A stretch of DNA of 64,000 bases. Origin: Nibrella saemangeumensis. Its GTDB lineage: Bacteria; Bacteroidota; Bacteroidia; Cytophagales; Spirosomataceae. The position numbers and the translations under genes were made by a program. The stretch lies in assembly GCF_039541915.1 (NCBI RefSeq), contig NZ_BAABHD010000084.1, forward strand, positions 705,553 to 769,552. Reading direction: 5' to 3'. Positions within the stretch are counted from its first letter, which is position 1; each line of letters opens with the position of its first letter. Shown here piece after piece: positions 24,191 through 33,320 of the stretch. Under the pieces are notes generated by a model that did no database searches, had not been told where the DNA came from, and saw only the letters and a program-made list of their open reading frames with translations.

Positions 24191-26164
24191 ATGAGCCTGA
24201 AATTGTGGTTTTTTATCATCGGATTCCTGAGTGGCTATCTGGCTTCGGCACAGCCGATTCGGATGGTGGATGTCAATCAGCGGGCTGACGTATTTCATAC
24301 CAGTCTCGTGCTAAGGGCCGATGAGTCGGTGTCTATCCGGACGCTTCTCCAGCAGCCGGAGCAGTATTCCTTTTCCCCAATCCATAAATATGCTATTCAA
24401 CCCCGCTCCGGTGCGCATGGGTACTGGCTGAGGTTCGACCTTACCAATGAGACGGACGAGGAACTGTTTCTGCAGTTTATTTACAACGGTACAAAGATTA
24501 TCGACGTGTATGAGACCAGCGGGGACACGGTTCTGGCCCGGCACCAGCTGGGTTCCATGCACGCAGAACGGGACAATCCGGTCCGTAAAAGTAATCCGTT
24601 CTGTGCGCTGAAGGTCTGGCGGGGACAGACGCATCGGTTTTACGTGTTTCAGCAGGGTATTTATACCAATGAATTACCCATATACTGCCTGACCGCCACC
24701 CGTTTGCTAAACCAGACTCACCGTGCCGATTTGTTCTTCGGTCTTTTTTACGGCATGGTCCTGTCGATTATCCTGTACGCTCTGCTGCTTTTTGTCCGAA
24801 TGCGCGACCGGGATACCCTGCTGTATGCTATCTGGGTGTTTTTTGTCGGGGCGCAGGTGGCATTATTTCGTGGTCACCTGAATGAATTCTTATACGCAGC
24901 CAATCCGGCGATCGACGCCTACGGTGCGGCCCTGGCCGGCATAACGGGAATTGCCCATATTCCGCTGACGATCTCGTTTCTGCACCTGAAAAGGAAAGCC
25001 AGCTGGTTTTACCGGGCTGGCCTGTTAATGCTGGTACTATACGGGCTGGGAATTGCGTGGCTGTTTCTGCAGGCAGGAACGGGTATAAACCGGGAGCAGG
25101 AAATTGATTTTATTCCAATGGTGGCCCTGCTGGAAGGTGCGTTCAATCTGGCGGCTGGTGTGTACGTGTACCGGCGGGGTTTCCGGCCGGCCATCTATTA
25201 CGTCTGGGGGAACCTCGCCTTTTTTGCCTCCATCTTTGTGTTCCTGCTTTATGCCTTTGGTCCGTTACCTCACAACTTCCTGACATATAACAGTCTATTG
25301 ATTGGAACTGCTGTTGAGGTTACCCTGTTTGCCACTGCCCTTGCGTCGAAGATTAATCTGCTCAAGGAACAGCGTCGGCAGGCAGTCAGCGACAAAATTC
25401 ATCTTCTGCAGGAAAACGAGCGGCTTGTCACCGGGCAAAACGCGATGCTGGAACAGAAGGTAGCGCAGCGCACCACCGAACTTGAAAAAGAGAAGCAGCG
25501 TTCGGAAGAGCTGCTGCTGAACATCCTGCCTGAGCAAGTGGTCGAGGAGCTAAAGAAAAGCGGCCTGACCACGCCCCGCCGGTACGAACAGGTTACGGTA
25601 ATGTTTATGGACATCCAGAACTTTACGGATGCAGGAGAACGACTGGCTCCTGAGCAACTGGTCAGCGAACTCGACTTTTATTTCCGGGCCATTGACTCCA
25701 TACTGAGTAAGTACCGGGTCGAAAAGATTAAAACCATTGGGGATGCTTACCTGTGTGCCGGCGGAGTGCCGATACCCTACCCGGAGCATGCCGACGAGGT
25801 TGTGCAGGCTGCGCTGGAAATACGTAACTTTCTGGAGATGAGTCAGCTGGAACGGCAGGTGAAAGGGCAGTTCTACTTTTCGTTCCGGATCGGTATCCAC
25901 ACCGGACCGCTCGTAGCCGGGGTGGTGGGAGCCCGTAAGTTTGCCTATGACATCTGGGGCGATACCGTCAACATGGCCGCCCGGATGGAACAGCATGGCG
26001 AAGCGGGTAAGGTGAATATTTCGGAGACGACGTTCCTGCTGATAAAAGACCGGTTCCGGTGCAGTTTCCGGGGCAAAATAGCCATCAAACATAAAGGTAA
26101 CCTGAATATGTACTTTGCCGAATCCGTTACGCCGGAACTGAAACCGCAGCCGGTTTCCCCCTAA
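24191..26164 (+). CDS. 7TMR-DISM class III adenylate cyclase
   Basis: A 657-residue membrane enzyme predicted to make cAMP from ATP. Order: signal peptide (1-20), periplasmic 7TMR-DISMED2 jelly-roll (about 25-165), seven transmembrane helices (about 178-390), coiled coil (about 395-440), and a cyclase domain (about 460-640). The two metal aspartates are visible as FMDIQNFTD (Asp474) and KTIGDAY (Asp518); Lys514 in the IKTIGD motif and the Asp of YDIWGDTVN favour ATP over GTP; the NMAAR motif supplies the catalytic Asn and Arg. All key residues are present. Its extracytoplasmic sensor suggests it transduces an outside signal into cAMP for this cluster. Confidence 0.9.
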   Translation: MSLKLWFFIIGFLSGYLASAQPIRMVDVNQRADVFHTSLVLRADESVSIRTLLQQPEQYSFSPIHKYAIQPRSGAHGYWLRFDLTNETDEELFLQFIYNGTKIIDVYETSGDTVLARHQLGSMHAERDNPVRKSNPFCALKVWRGQTHRFYVFQQGIYTNELPIYCLTATRLLNQTHRADLFFGLFYGMVLSIILYALLLFVRMRDRDTLLYAIWVFFVGAQVALFRGHLNEFLYAANPAIDAYGAALAGITGIAHIPLTISFLHLKRKASWFYRAGLLMLVLYGLGIAWLFLQAGTGINREQEIDFIPMVALLEGAFNLAAGVYVYRRGFRPAIYYVWGNLAFFASIFVFLLYAFGPLPHNFLTYNSLLIGTAVEVTLFATALASKINLLKEQRRQAVSDKIHLLQENERLVTGQNAMLEQKVAQRTTELEKEKQRSEELLLNILPEQVVEELKKSGLTTPRRYEQVTVMFMDIQNFTDAGERLAPEQLVSELDFYFRAIDSILSKYRVEKIKTIGDAYLCAGGVPIPYPEHADEVVQAALEIRNFLEMSQLERQVKGQFYFSFRIGIHTGPLVAGVVGARKFAYDIWGDTVNMAARMEQHGEAGKVNISETTFLLIKDRFRCSFRGKIAIKHKGNLNMYFAESVTPELKPQPVSP

Positions 26165-26220
26165 GCGACGGTAGGCGCTGCCCTTGACTTTAACGATCGT
26201 CCATTTGTCCACACAGTTCA

Positions 26221-28080
26221 ATGAACACGCTGCTTTTCTGCTATGCTAACGACCGAAACCGTCCGCTGCCTTCGTTAGGAGAGGAGGACGCGCTGATAGA
26301 CCGGTTGCTGGACCCCCGCAGCAGCCGCAATCATTTTCAGAAAATCCGCGATTCGTTTGCCACTGCCGAGTCGGTTACCAACAAAATCCTGACGTATCAG
26401 GATTCGCTATGTCTGTTTCACTTCAGCGGTCATGCCGGTAATACCATCCTTCAGTTTGAAGATACCACGGCCCGTGGTATGGGCATGGCGCAGTTGCTGG
26501 CCCGCTGCCCTAACCTGCGGCTGGTATTTCTGAACGGCTGCTCTACCCTGCATCACATTCAGCTGCTGAGGGCCCTGAACGTCAATGCGGCTGTCATCGC
26601 CACGGCGACTCCAATCGAAGACCAGACGGCTACCCGGTTCGCCCTGGGTGTTTACCGGGCGCTGAATAATCAGCATACACTGGTACAGGCGGTGGAAATG
26701 GCCCGGCTGGAAATTCAGGTTACGGCCTCCACCAGCATTCAGCAGGTCGAGCGGGCCATGCTCGTTGATTCGATGGAAGAGGTAAGCCGGAACCAGTGGT
26801 ATTTTTTCTGCCCTGATTCGGAGCTGGCCCGCTGGGAACTGCCCACGGGAGAGGCCACCGGAGCGGCTGAATACAAGCCCAACACGGGCTTACGGACTAC
26901 GTTGTTTCAGTCGCTCCGGGCTTTTGATCCTACGCTCACCGAATCGTTTAAGTCGAAACAGCAGCTGCCGCCCGAAGCGCTGAAAAGCTGGCTCAATGAA
27001 GAACTGCTCCGGCGGCTGCCGTATCCGATTGCCGAACCGCTGCGCCGGTTGCTTTGCCCACCGCTTTCTCCGGCGGGGAAGTTACTGCCAGTCACGCCGG
27101 ACCGGGATCGGCTAATCAATTATGTTTCGTTGTTCGACGGGTCCGTTAGTCTGCTGGTGGGTACACTGCTATCCCAGATACGGGAATACCTGCAGCAGGC
27201 TGAAGAAGCCGGAAAGTCCGTTGAATTGGGACCGGAACTGGAAGCGCATCTGGGGCAATTGCTGACCGACGGATGGGCGGGTCTGGAGCCGCAACCCCTG
27301 CTGACAATGCTGCGGGCAATGGGACAGTTTCTGGTCAGCCGCCAGATTGATCTGTTCATCAACGAGATGCATGATCTGGCGCGGCTGTTTAGCGAACAGC
27401 CGGTATTTTTTGAGAGCCTCGCTTTCTTTCATGATCTTCGGCAGCGACTCAGCAGCCCGGCCCATACCATTAACATTGATTCCCTATGTCAGATTGGTGA
27501 GGATCATCTGGTTGACCTGTTAAAGAACATGGGTTTCTGGGCGCATTACCGGCTGGAGTCGGTCCGCAACATCCGCACCCTGCACTTCTTCAACCGAAAA
27601 CCGGAATATGCCCACGAGAAGGCTGTTCTGCGGACAAGTCAGAGCTACCGGCTGGAGGATCTTTGTTTTCAGGAGGTTAAGATGGCCAACATCTGGGACA
27701 GTCAATCCGTAGTGCTGGTCAGGACCAGCCGGCAGCCTGGTGCCAATGGTCAAATGGAAGATGCGGTTGCGGTCGATTATTTGAGTTTATCGCCATTCTT
27801 CATCGACCGCAACGTCTTTCTGCGCAGTGATAACGCTGTTTTTGATCTGTATAGCTTCTATTCCATTACAGAGGGGCAGCTTCGGTTCAGTCACATCGCC
27901 CGTCCGGAAGACCTGCTGCTCAAAATTAGCCTGAGTGATTCGGATACCACCCACCAGCAGGATTACTCGATGCTGCGGGAGCAATTCCGGATCGTACAAA
28001 GTTTGTTTTCGCTGGTGCCTGCTACCGAGGTAGCCCAACAGGCTCAGGAGGACGATATTGACCTAAGCTTACTGGCCTGA
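26221..28080 (+). CDS. CHAT-domain protease-like protein with novel C-terminal region
   Basis: A 619-residue cytoplasmic protein. The first 190 residues are a CHAT domain (caspase-HetF-associated-with-TPR, a caspase-fold peptidase): CLFHFSGHAGN gives catalytic His71 and LVFLNGCST gives Cys107. The remaining 430 residues are helix-rich and then beta-rich (for example YRLEDLCFQEVKMANIWD and FFIDRNVFLRSDNAVFDLYS) and match no family I know; no TPR repeats are evident, unlike the usual CHAT partner. The next gene, an nSTAND ATPase, begins two bases after the stop codon, so translation is probably coupled. Confidence 0.8.
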   Translation: MNTLLFCYANDRNRPLPSLGEEDALIDRLLDPRSSRNHFQKIRDSFATAESVTNKILTYQDSLCLFHFSGHAGNTILQFEDTTARGMGMAQLLARCPNLRLVFLNGCSTLHHIQLLRALNVNAAVIATATPIEDQTATRFALGVYRALNNQHTLVQAVEMARLEIQVTASTSIQQVERAMLVDSMEEVSRNQWYFFCPDSELARWELPTGEATGAAEYKPNTGLRTTLFQSLRAFDPTLTESFKSKQQLPPEALKSWLNEELLRRLPYPIAEPLRRLLCPPLSPAGKLLPVTPDRDRLINYVSLFDGSVSLLVGTLLSQIREYLQQAEEAGKSVELGPELEAHLGQLLTDGWAGLEPQPLLTMLRAMGQFLVSRQIDLFINEMHDLARLFSEQPVFFESLAFFHDLRQRLSSPAHTINIDSLCQIGEDHLVDLLKNMGFWAHYRLESVRNIRTLHFFNRKPEYAHEKAVLRTSQSYRLEDLCFQEVKMANIWDSQSVVLVRTSRQPGANGQMEDAVAVDYLSLSPFFIDRNVFLRSDNAVFDLYSFYSITEGQLRFSHIARPEDLLLKISLSDSDTTHQQDYSMLREQFRIVQSLFSLVPATEVAQQAQEDDIDLSLLA

Positions 28081-28082
28081 CT

Positions 28083-31000
28083 ATGATTACGCATCCTCCT
28101 GCCGAAAGCCCTTTTAAGTTTCTGGACGCCTATACGGCCCAGGACAAAGACCGGTTTTTTGGTCGCGATGCCGAACAGAAACGGCTGGTGGAGCTGCTGT
28201 TTCGGTCCCGGCTGATTCTGGTCTACGGGCAGTCAGGCACCGGTAAAACCAGTCTGGTGCAATGCGGCCTGGCCAAAGCCCTGTCGGCTTCTGATTATTT
28301 TCCGATTCTGGTGCGCCGGCGGGGGCATATACTGACCAGCCTGCAAACCACGCTGACCGGCATTCTGGACGAGGATGATACCACCGACGTCGTAACGTCG
28401 CTCGATCGGCTGGGGTTGTACGCCATGCGGCCGGTATATCTCATTTTCGATCAGTTGGAAGAGCTGTTTGTCAGCGGAAGTTCCGACGAACAGCACCAAT
28501 TTTTTGAGGTGCTCCGACGAATCTACCAGGTCTCATCGGGTTGTAAGCTACTGCTGGTCATGCGGGAAGACTATATCGCGTACCTGTATCCGTATGAGGA
28601 GATCCTGCCCGAACTTTTCGATTTTCGGTTGCGTATCGAGCCGATGAGTGAGCGGGCGCTGCAGGAGGTCATCACCGGCACTTGTCAGCAGACCGACCGA
28701 ATCCGGCTGCTGGACGAAAAAGAAACCGTTCGCCAGATTATCCGCAACAACCAGGGGGCAGGCCATCCATTTCAGTTGCCGTATCTGCAGGTATACCTCG
28801 ACCGGCTATGGCGGACGGCGCAGGCTACGCAGCCCGGCGAAACGGTTGTCTTTGATCCGGTACTGGTTGAGCAGGTCGGGGCGATCGATGATGTACTGGA
28901 ACAGTTTCTGAATGAGCAGCTTCTGGCCGTCAGTGCCGATCTGCCGATGATTGATACCCCTACCGTCAGGCGGGTACTCGAGGCTTTTGTTACCTACGAA
29001 GGAACCCGCCGGGAGCACCGTATTCCCTCATTGGCGGCCGAGACCGGCCTGGAGCCTTCGCTGCTGAGCCTGCTGCTCTCCCAACTGGACCGGTCCCGGA
29101 TTTTGTCCGGCGACGATGGCCTTTACGAATTAGCGCACGACAGCCTGGCCAAACTTATCGACAGAGGGCGGTCGGCCGAACAGCGGCAACTCAATGACAT
29201 TATCCGTCGACTCAGGGAAGCCTACTCCGAGTTTATGGAGAAAGGCCAGGCACCTGATCTGCTGCTGCCGGCCCGCCGACTATCCGAAATACAGCTATAC
29301 CCGGACGCTATTCACGCTGAACTGGCCCGGCTTGTGCCGAATAGTGAAGCGATCTGGCAGTATGTTTCCGACAGTCAGAAAGAACTACACCGGCGGCAGC
29401 GAAAAGAGATCAAACGGCTGCGCACCACCATTGGCATTGTCTCAGGCTTATTCCTCCTGGCGCTCGTTGCGGCTTTCCTGGCGGTACGGGAGTGGGAGAA
29501 GTCCAATGTGAAAAGTGTGGTGTTGCAACTGACCGACATGGACCCGCTCAGCGCGCAGGTCATGAGTATCTGGGCGCATGAAAAAGAACCCACTCCCACA
29601 TCGGCCGGGGCTTTGTACAACAGCTTCTACAACCAGCGCCTGTTTGAGGCCGTGCTGGATAAGGGACCCACCAGGACGGCGGAATTTTCGCCGGACGGGC
29701 AGTTTGTCGTTTCCGTGACCGATCACCATCAAATTCAGGTATGGGATTGGCAGCGGCAACGGATTATTGATAGTCTGAACCTACCCGAACCAGTACGGTC
29801 GGTCAGTGTCGCTCCTCTGGCAGACCCTGTTGTGGTGGTTACCGAGTCGGGCGGGCTGTGGGTATGGAATCGCCGGAATCGCCAGCCGGTATCCATCGCC
29901 AAAGGATTCAGGGTCCGGGGAGCCGGTATGTCGCCGGACGGGACAATAATTATTGCCGTTACCGATGATCAGGTACATCGGTGGGTACGGCGGCCAACGG
30001 GCTGGACGGATCTTGGCGGTATTCCGGCCCGTTCGGCCGGTTTTGCACCGGACGGTAAAACCATGCTGACCCTCACTGCCGACGGAATCGCTACCCTGTG
30101 GAACACCGCCACCTGGCAGCCGCTCAGGCGGGTAATGGCCGGCGCAGGCTTTGAGTCAGAGGCCATTTCCCCAAATGCCAGACAGGTGCTGTTGACCACC
30201 AAAGACAGTAAGGTGTACCTGCTCGATGCCCTGACCGGTAGGCAGCGGTTACTGGCCCAGGCGGGTCCTGCGCTGGGCAGCGGCTTCGCGCCCGACGGCC
30301 AAACGCTATGGACCGCCACCGAAGACTCCCTGCACCTCTGGCCGGCTTCAGGGACGGCCAGTCTCCCCTCCCTGAAGCTTCTGGCACCGTTTCGCAGCAT
30401 TAGCCTCTCGCCCGACGGACAAACGATTCTGGTGATGTACCAGAATAACGCCGGACACCTGCTGAACCGGGAAGGGGTTCGGCTCGATTATCTGTCCCAC
30501 AACTCACCCGTCAGGGCGGCCCTGTTTGCTGCGGACGGCAAACACATTCTGACCACTGCGGAAGACGGAAATGCCTATGTGTGGGGCCAGAACGATAGAC
30601 GGTTCTCAAAGCTGGAAACCAACGGCAGACCTTTAAACCTGGAACGCTCACGGGATGGCAGGCAGGTCCTGCAGGTCACTAACCAGGGGATTGTACAAAC
30701 CCGGACCGGGGCGAAACCGGCCTGGGATTCTTTAACCGGGCGACTCCCGGTTCGGTGGGCTACCTTTTTACCGGATGGGCAGCAGATACTGGCCATTTCA
30801 AAACAGGATGGTAAAACCAGTCAGTGGCATGTACGGACAAAGCGCATCACCCGAACACTCGCCATACCACCTGCCCGGTTTATTGAGATCAGTCAGAATG
30901 GAGGTCGCCTGTTGAGTGTACTAGAGTCGGGCGAACTCTGGCTTGGCCGGCCAGACGGCACCGGGCGGCAGGCTGTTACGATTCCGTCACCCGTACAGAC

Positions 31001-31559
31001 GGCCCACTTTTCGGCCAACGGGGACGCTATCGTGGTAACGGGCGAAAATGCCTGTTATGTCCTGAACAGGCAGGGGACGATTACGGATAGCCTGGTCACG
31101 CAGGAACCGATTCGCTCGGCGGAGTTTTCGCCGGACGGGAAAGCCGTTGTTATTGCAACCTTACAGCCGAAGGTTTACCTGTGGACACCGGTTACCAACG
31201 CCGTAGTGATCATGAACGACCAGGCGGTGGTGAAAACCGCCATTTTCTGCGACGGGGGGCGGCTGGTGCTTACCCTGACAACACGCGGCAACGTGACGTT
31301 CTGGTCAACCGATGGGCAGGCAATCGCCCGGATCAACGAATCATACACCGAGGTTTGGCCTTCGCCATCGGGCCGGCAACTGCTGTTTCAAAACAGGACT
31401 CATGTGCTGTTTGCACCCGATCCCGGAGCCATTGACAGCTGGTATCGTCAGACGTTCCCGACCGACGAGATAAACAAAATGACCCAGGAAGCAGCGAAAA
31501 AATATAGTATTACGACCTCGCTTTGGCAGGCGTTGATGAGCAATTCAAAGCACCAGTAA
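28083..31559 (+). CDS. nSTAND NTPase with transmembrane segment and WD40 repeats
   Basis: A 1158-residue protein. Residues about 20-440 hold a STAND-type AAA+ ATPase: Walker A GQSGTGKTSL (49-58), Walker B PVYLIFDQLEELF (117-129), and a helical/winged region to about 400. A single hydrophobic segment (about 450-468, GIVSGLFLLALVAAFLAV) follows, then about 650 residues of beta-propeller repeats with recurrent FSPDG and WD-like ends (for example TAEFSPDGQFVVSV, FAPDGKTMLTL, LSPDGQTILVMY). Topology N-in, C-out is inferred, placing the propeller in the periplasm. STAND proteins act as ligand-triggered switches; the CHAT protein immediately upstream is a likely effector. It lacks a signal peptide. 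Confidence 0.88.
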   Translation: MITHPPAESPFKFLDAYTAQDKDRFFGRDAEQKRLVELLFRSRLILVYGQSGTGKTSLVQCGLAKALSASDYFPILVRRRGHILTSLQTTLTGILDEDDTTDVVTSLDRLGLYAMRPVYLIFDQLEELFVSGSSDEQHQFFEVLRRIYQVSSGCKLLLVMREDYIAYLYPYEEILPELFDFRLRIEPMSERALQEVITGTCQQTDRIRLLDEKETVRQIIRNNQGAGHPFQLPYLQVYLDRLWRTAQATQPGETVVFDPVLVEQVGAIDDVLEQFLNEQLLAVSADLPMIDTPTVRRVLEAFVTYEGTRREHRIPSLAAETGLEPSLLSLLLSQLDRSRILSGDDGLYELAHDSLAKLIDRGRSAEQRQLNDIIRRLREAYSEFMEKGQAPDLLLPARRLSEIQLYPDAIHAELARLVPNSEAIWQYVSDSQKELHRRQRKEIKRLRTTIGIVSGLFLLALVAAFLAVREWEKSNVKSVVLQLTDMDPLSAQVMSIWAHEKEPTPTSAGALYNSFYNQRLFEAVLDKGPTRTAEFSPDGQFVVSVTDHHQIQVWDWQRQRIIDSLNLPEPVRSVSVAPLADPVVVVTESGGLWVWNRRNRQPVSIAKGFRVRGAGMSPDGTIIIAVTDDQVHRWVRRPTGWTDLGGIPARSAGFAPDGKTMLTLTADGIATLWNTATWQPLRRVMAGAGFESEAISPNARQVLLTTKDSKVYLLDALTGRQRLLAQAGPALGSGFAPDGQTLWTATEDSLHLWPASGTASLPSLKLLAPFRSISLSPDGQTILVMYQNNAGHLLNREGVRLDYLSHNSPVRAALFAADGKHILTTAEDGNAYVWGQNDRRFSKLETNGRPLNLERSRDGRQVLQVTNQGIVQTRTGAKPAWDSLTGRLPVRWATFLPDGQQILAISKQDGKTSQWHVRTKRITRTLAIPPARFIEISQNGGRLLSVLESGELWLGRPDGTGRQAVTIPSPVQTAHFSANGDAIVVTGENACYVLNRQGTITDSLVTQEPIRSAEFSPDGKAVVIATLQPKVYLWTPVTNAVVIMNDQAVVKTAIFCDGGRLVLTLTTRGNVTFWSTDGQAIARINESYTEVWPSPSGRQLLFQNRTHVLFAPDPGAIDSWYRQTFPTDEINKMTQEAAKKYSITTSLWQALMSNSKHQ

Positions 31560-31591
31560 AAGGAGTATGTCTACACAAAATAGCTTCGGTT

Positions 31592-33316
31592 ATGAAAACT
31601 GTTTTATTCTTTCTTCTCATCGGTGTATCGCAGGTTTTAACAATCGATCTGCTGGCCCAGCAAAAGCATCCGTTAGGCGATGGATATATTCCCCTTCCCT
31701 ATGCGGATACCGCCGTAATTGATGGCGAATCCAAAAGCGCGGCCAAAGGCAAGAGAACCAACCGGATGATTTTTGCAATCGATTTAAAGAATGAAAAAGT
31801 TGAAGTTGGGGATACCATTGTTACATCCGTCGTGCCGATTTCCCCGAGTAGTGTTAAAAACATAACCATCATTACGCAACTCTGCTATGAGAATTGTTCG
31901 TATCTAAGAGATCCTTATACCGGTGGTTATAAAATAAACGGGTATGGCGTCGATACGGCCAGGTCCGGTCAATTGCCTGGAGGTACCTACTATTTTCCAA
32001 TCAAAGAGCAGAATCTGATTACCAATGACCAGGGTAACCAGATTGTTTTAGACAATTCAACCCTAAGTACCATCTACGTGCTTTTTGTCAATAACTATAT
32101 GTATGAAGCAACGGTCAGTTTTACCGTGACGGTCAGAAAGAAAGTTGAGAATAAACTTGAGCTGCCCTTTGCCAGGGAACGAATTGTTCCCAGCCTGGCG
32201 AATGCCCGGTATCACGCGCTGCTGATCGGCGTGAATGAGTATGACGACCCTAATCTAAGACTGAAACGACCGGCCGTTGATCTTGCCCGGCTGGATAGCG
32301 TTCTGACCAATAAATATGCGTTTGCTTCCATAACCACACTACTTGATCCCAGTAAAAAAAAGGTCATTGATGTCTTAACCAATCTGGCCTATAGCCTGGT
32401 GAATGACGATAATCTTTTAATTTATTACGCAGGGCACTCGGTAGCTAACAGTGGCAACGGCTTTTGGGCGCTGCGTGATTCAAAAATTGATGATTATGAC
32501 AGCTTTCTGTCGATAACGGCTTTGTCGAACATCATTGCACAAATGCGAATGCAGCAGGTGCTGCTGGTCGCGGATGCCTGTTATGGCGCATCAATCATCC
32601 GATCGTTAACGAGTTTACCGGAAGACAGGGTGAAAACCTGGAAGGAGTTATATAACCAGCCGGGCCGTAAGGCAATCAGTAGTAGTGTTCACGAAAAGGT
32701 ACCGGATAAGAGCACCTTTATTGACTATTTTGTGAAAGGTCTGTTGACCAATGAAGATTACCTATCTGCCGAGCAGTTATACGATGGTTTTAAATTTCAG
32801 GTTTATAACAAATCGTCGACTAACCAGAAGCCAGTTTACGGCGATATAGATGGGGTTACGAAAAGCAGTGGTGATTTTATATTTAAAGTTAAAAGTGTAG
32901 CGGATTCTGCTATTGCCTTAAAACGATATACGATTGCGAAAGATACGGTTGTGCAGCAACAATACGCGTTAGGGATGGACCCGGTGGAGTTGGTTCGCCT
33001 GGACCAGACGGCAGCCGGCGATACTACCCGGTCGGGCATCGAAAACTACGCGAACCGATCCGTCACGCTGGTCAATACGTACAAAGGAAATGTGACCGTG
33101 CAGGTTGCCTTAAAGGACTTGCCGGCCAGTCAGCGGACGATCTCCATTCCGCCCAATAAAACCAAAATACTTGATCTGGGAAAATACCCGGCGGCTACCG
33201 TCACGGTTAAGGCCGACGATAACCCGGACCTGAAATACCAGCTTCAGCAAGGTATGCGGTATCAGATCAAATGGCTGGCGGATAGCGGGCAACTGGACTT
33301 ATTTCTTGTCCGCTAA
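31592..33316 (+). CDS. Exported caspase-like protease
   Basis: A 574-residue protein with a signal peptide (MKTVLFFLLIGVSQVLTIDLLAQ), so it is probably periplasmic. Residues about 40-185 form an unassigned N-terminal domain; residues about 205-440 are a C14 caspase-like domain: RYHALLIGVNEY, LLIYYAGHS (catalytic His282) and VLLVADACYG (catalytic Cys330). A further beta-rich C-terminal domain follows (from NYANRSVTLVNT). ATG 31592 is chosen: a longer frame from 31523 overlaps the nSTAND stop and lacks sense. It shares the operon with the nSTAND-WD40 gene 32 bases upstream and converges with the NUDIX regulator, 4 bases apart. Confidence 0.85.
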   Translation: MKTVLFFLLIGVSQVLTIDLLAQQKHPLGDGYIPLPYADTAVIDGESKSAAKGKRTNRMIFAIDLKNEKVEVGDTIVTSVVPISPSSVKNITIITQLCYENCSYLRDPYTGGYKINGYGVDTARSGQLPGGTYYFPIKEQNLITNDQGNQIVLDNSTLSTIYVLFVNNYMYEATVSFTVTVRKKVENKLELPFARERIVPSLANARYHALLIGVNEYDDPNLRLKRPAVDLARLDSVLTNKYAFASITTLLDPSKKKVIDVLTNLAYSLVNDDNLLIYYAGHSVANSGNGFWALRDSKIDDYDSFLSITALSNIIAQMRMQQVLLVADACYGASIIRSLTSLPEDRVKTWKELYNQPGRKAISSSVHEKVPDKSTFIDYFVKGLLTNEDYLSAEQLYDGFKFQVYNKSSTNQKPVYGDIDGVTKSSGDFIFKVKSVADSAIALKRYTIAKDTVVQQQYALGMDPVELVRLDQTAAGDTTRSGIENYANRSVTLVNTYKGNVTVQVALKDLPASQRTISIPPNKTKILDLGKYPAATVTVKADDNPDLKYQLQQGMRYQIKWLADSGQLDLFLVR

Positions 33317-33320
33317 GCAC

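Noticed and set aside
31523..31591. Longer start for the exported caspase
   Set aside because: The extra 23 residues overlap the end of the nSTAND gene and precede a clean signal peptide at ATG 31592.
19056..33316. CBASS, Thoeris, Avs or other named defence system
   Set aside because: There is no CD-NTase, TIR, reverse transcriptase or restriction enzyme; the cyclase is a class III enzyme and the STAND has WD40 rather than the known Avs arrangement. The cluster is therefore not given a system name.
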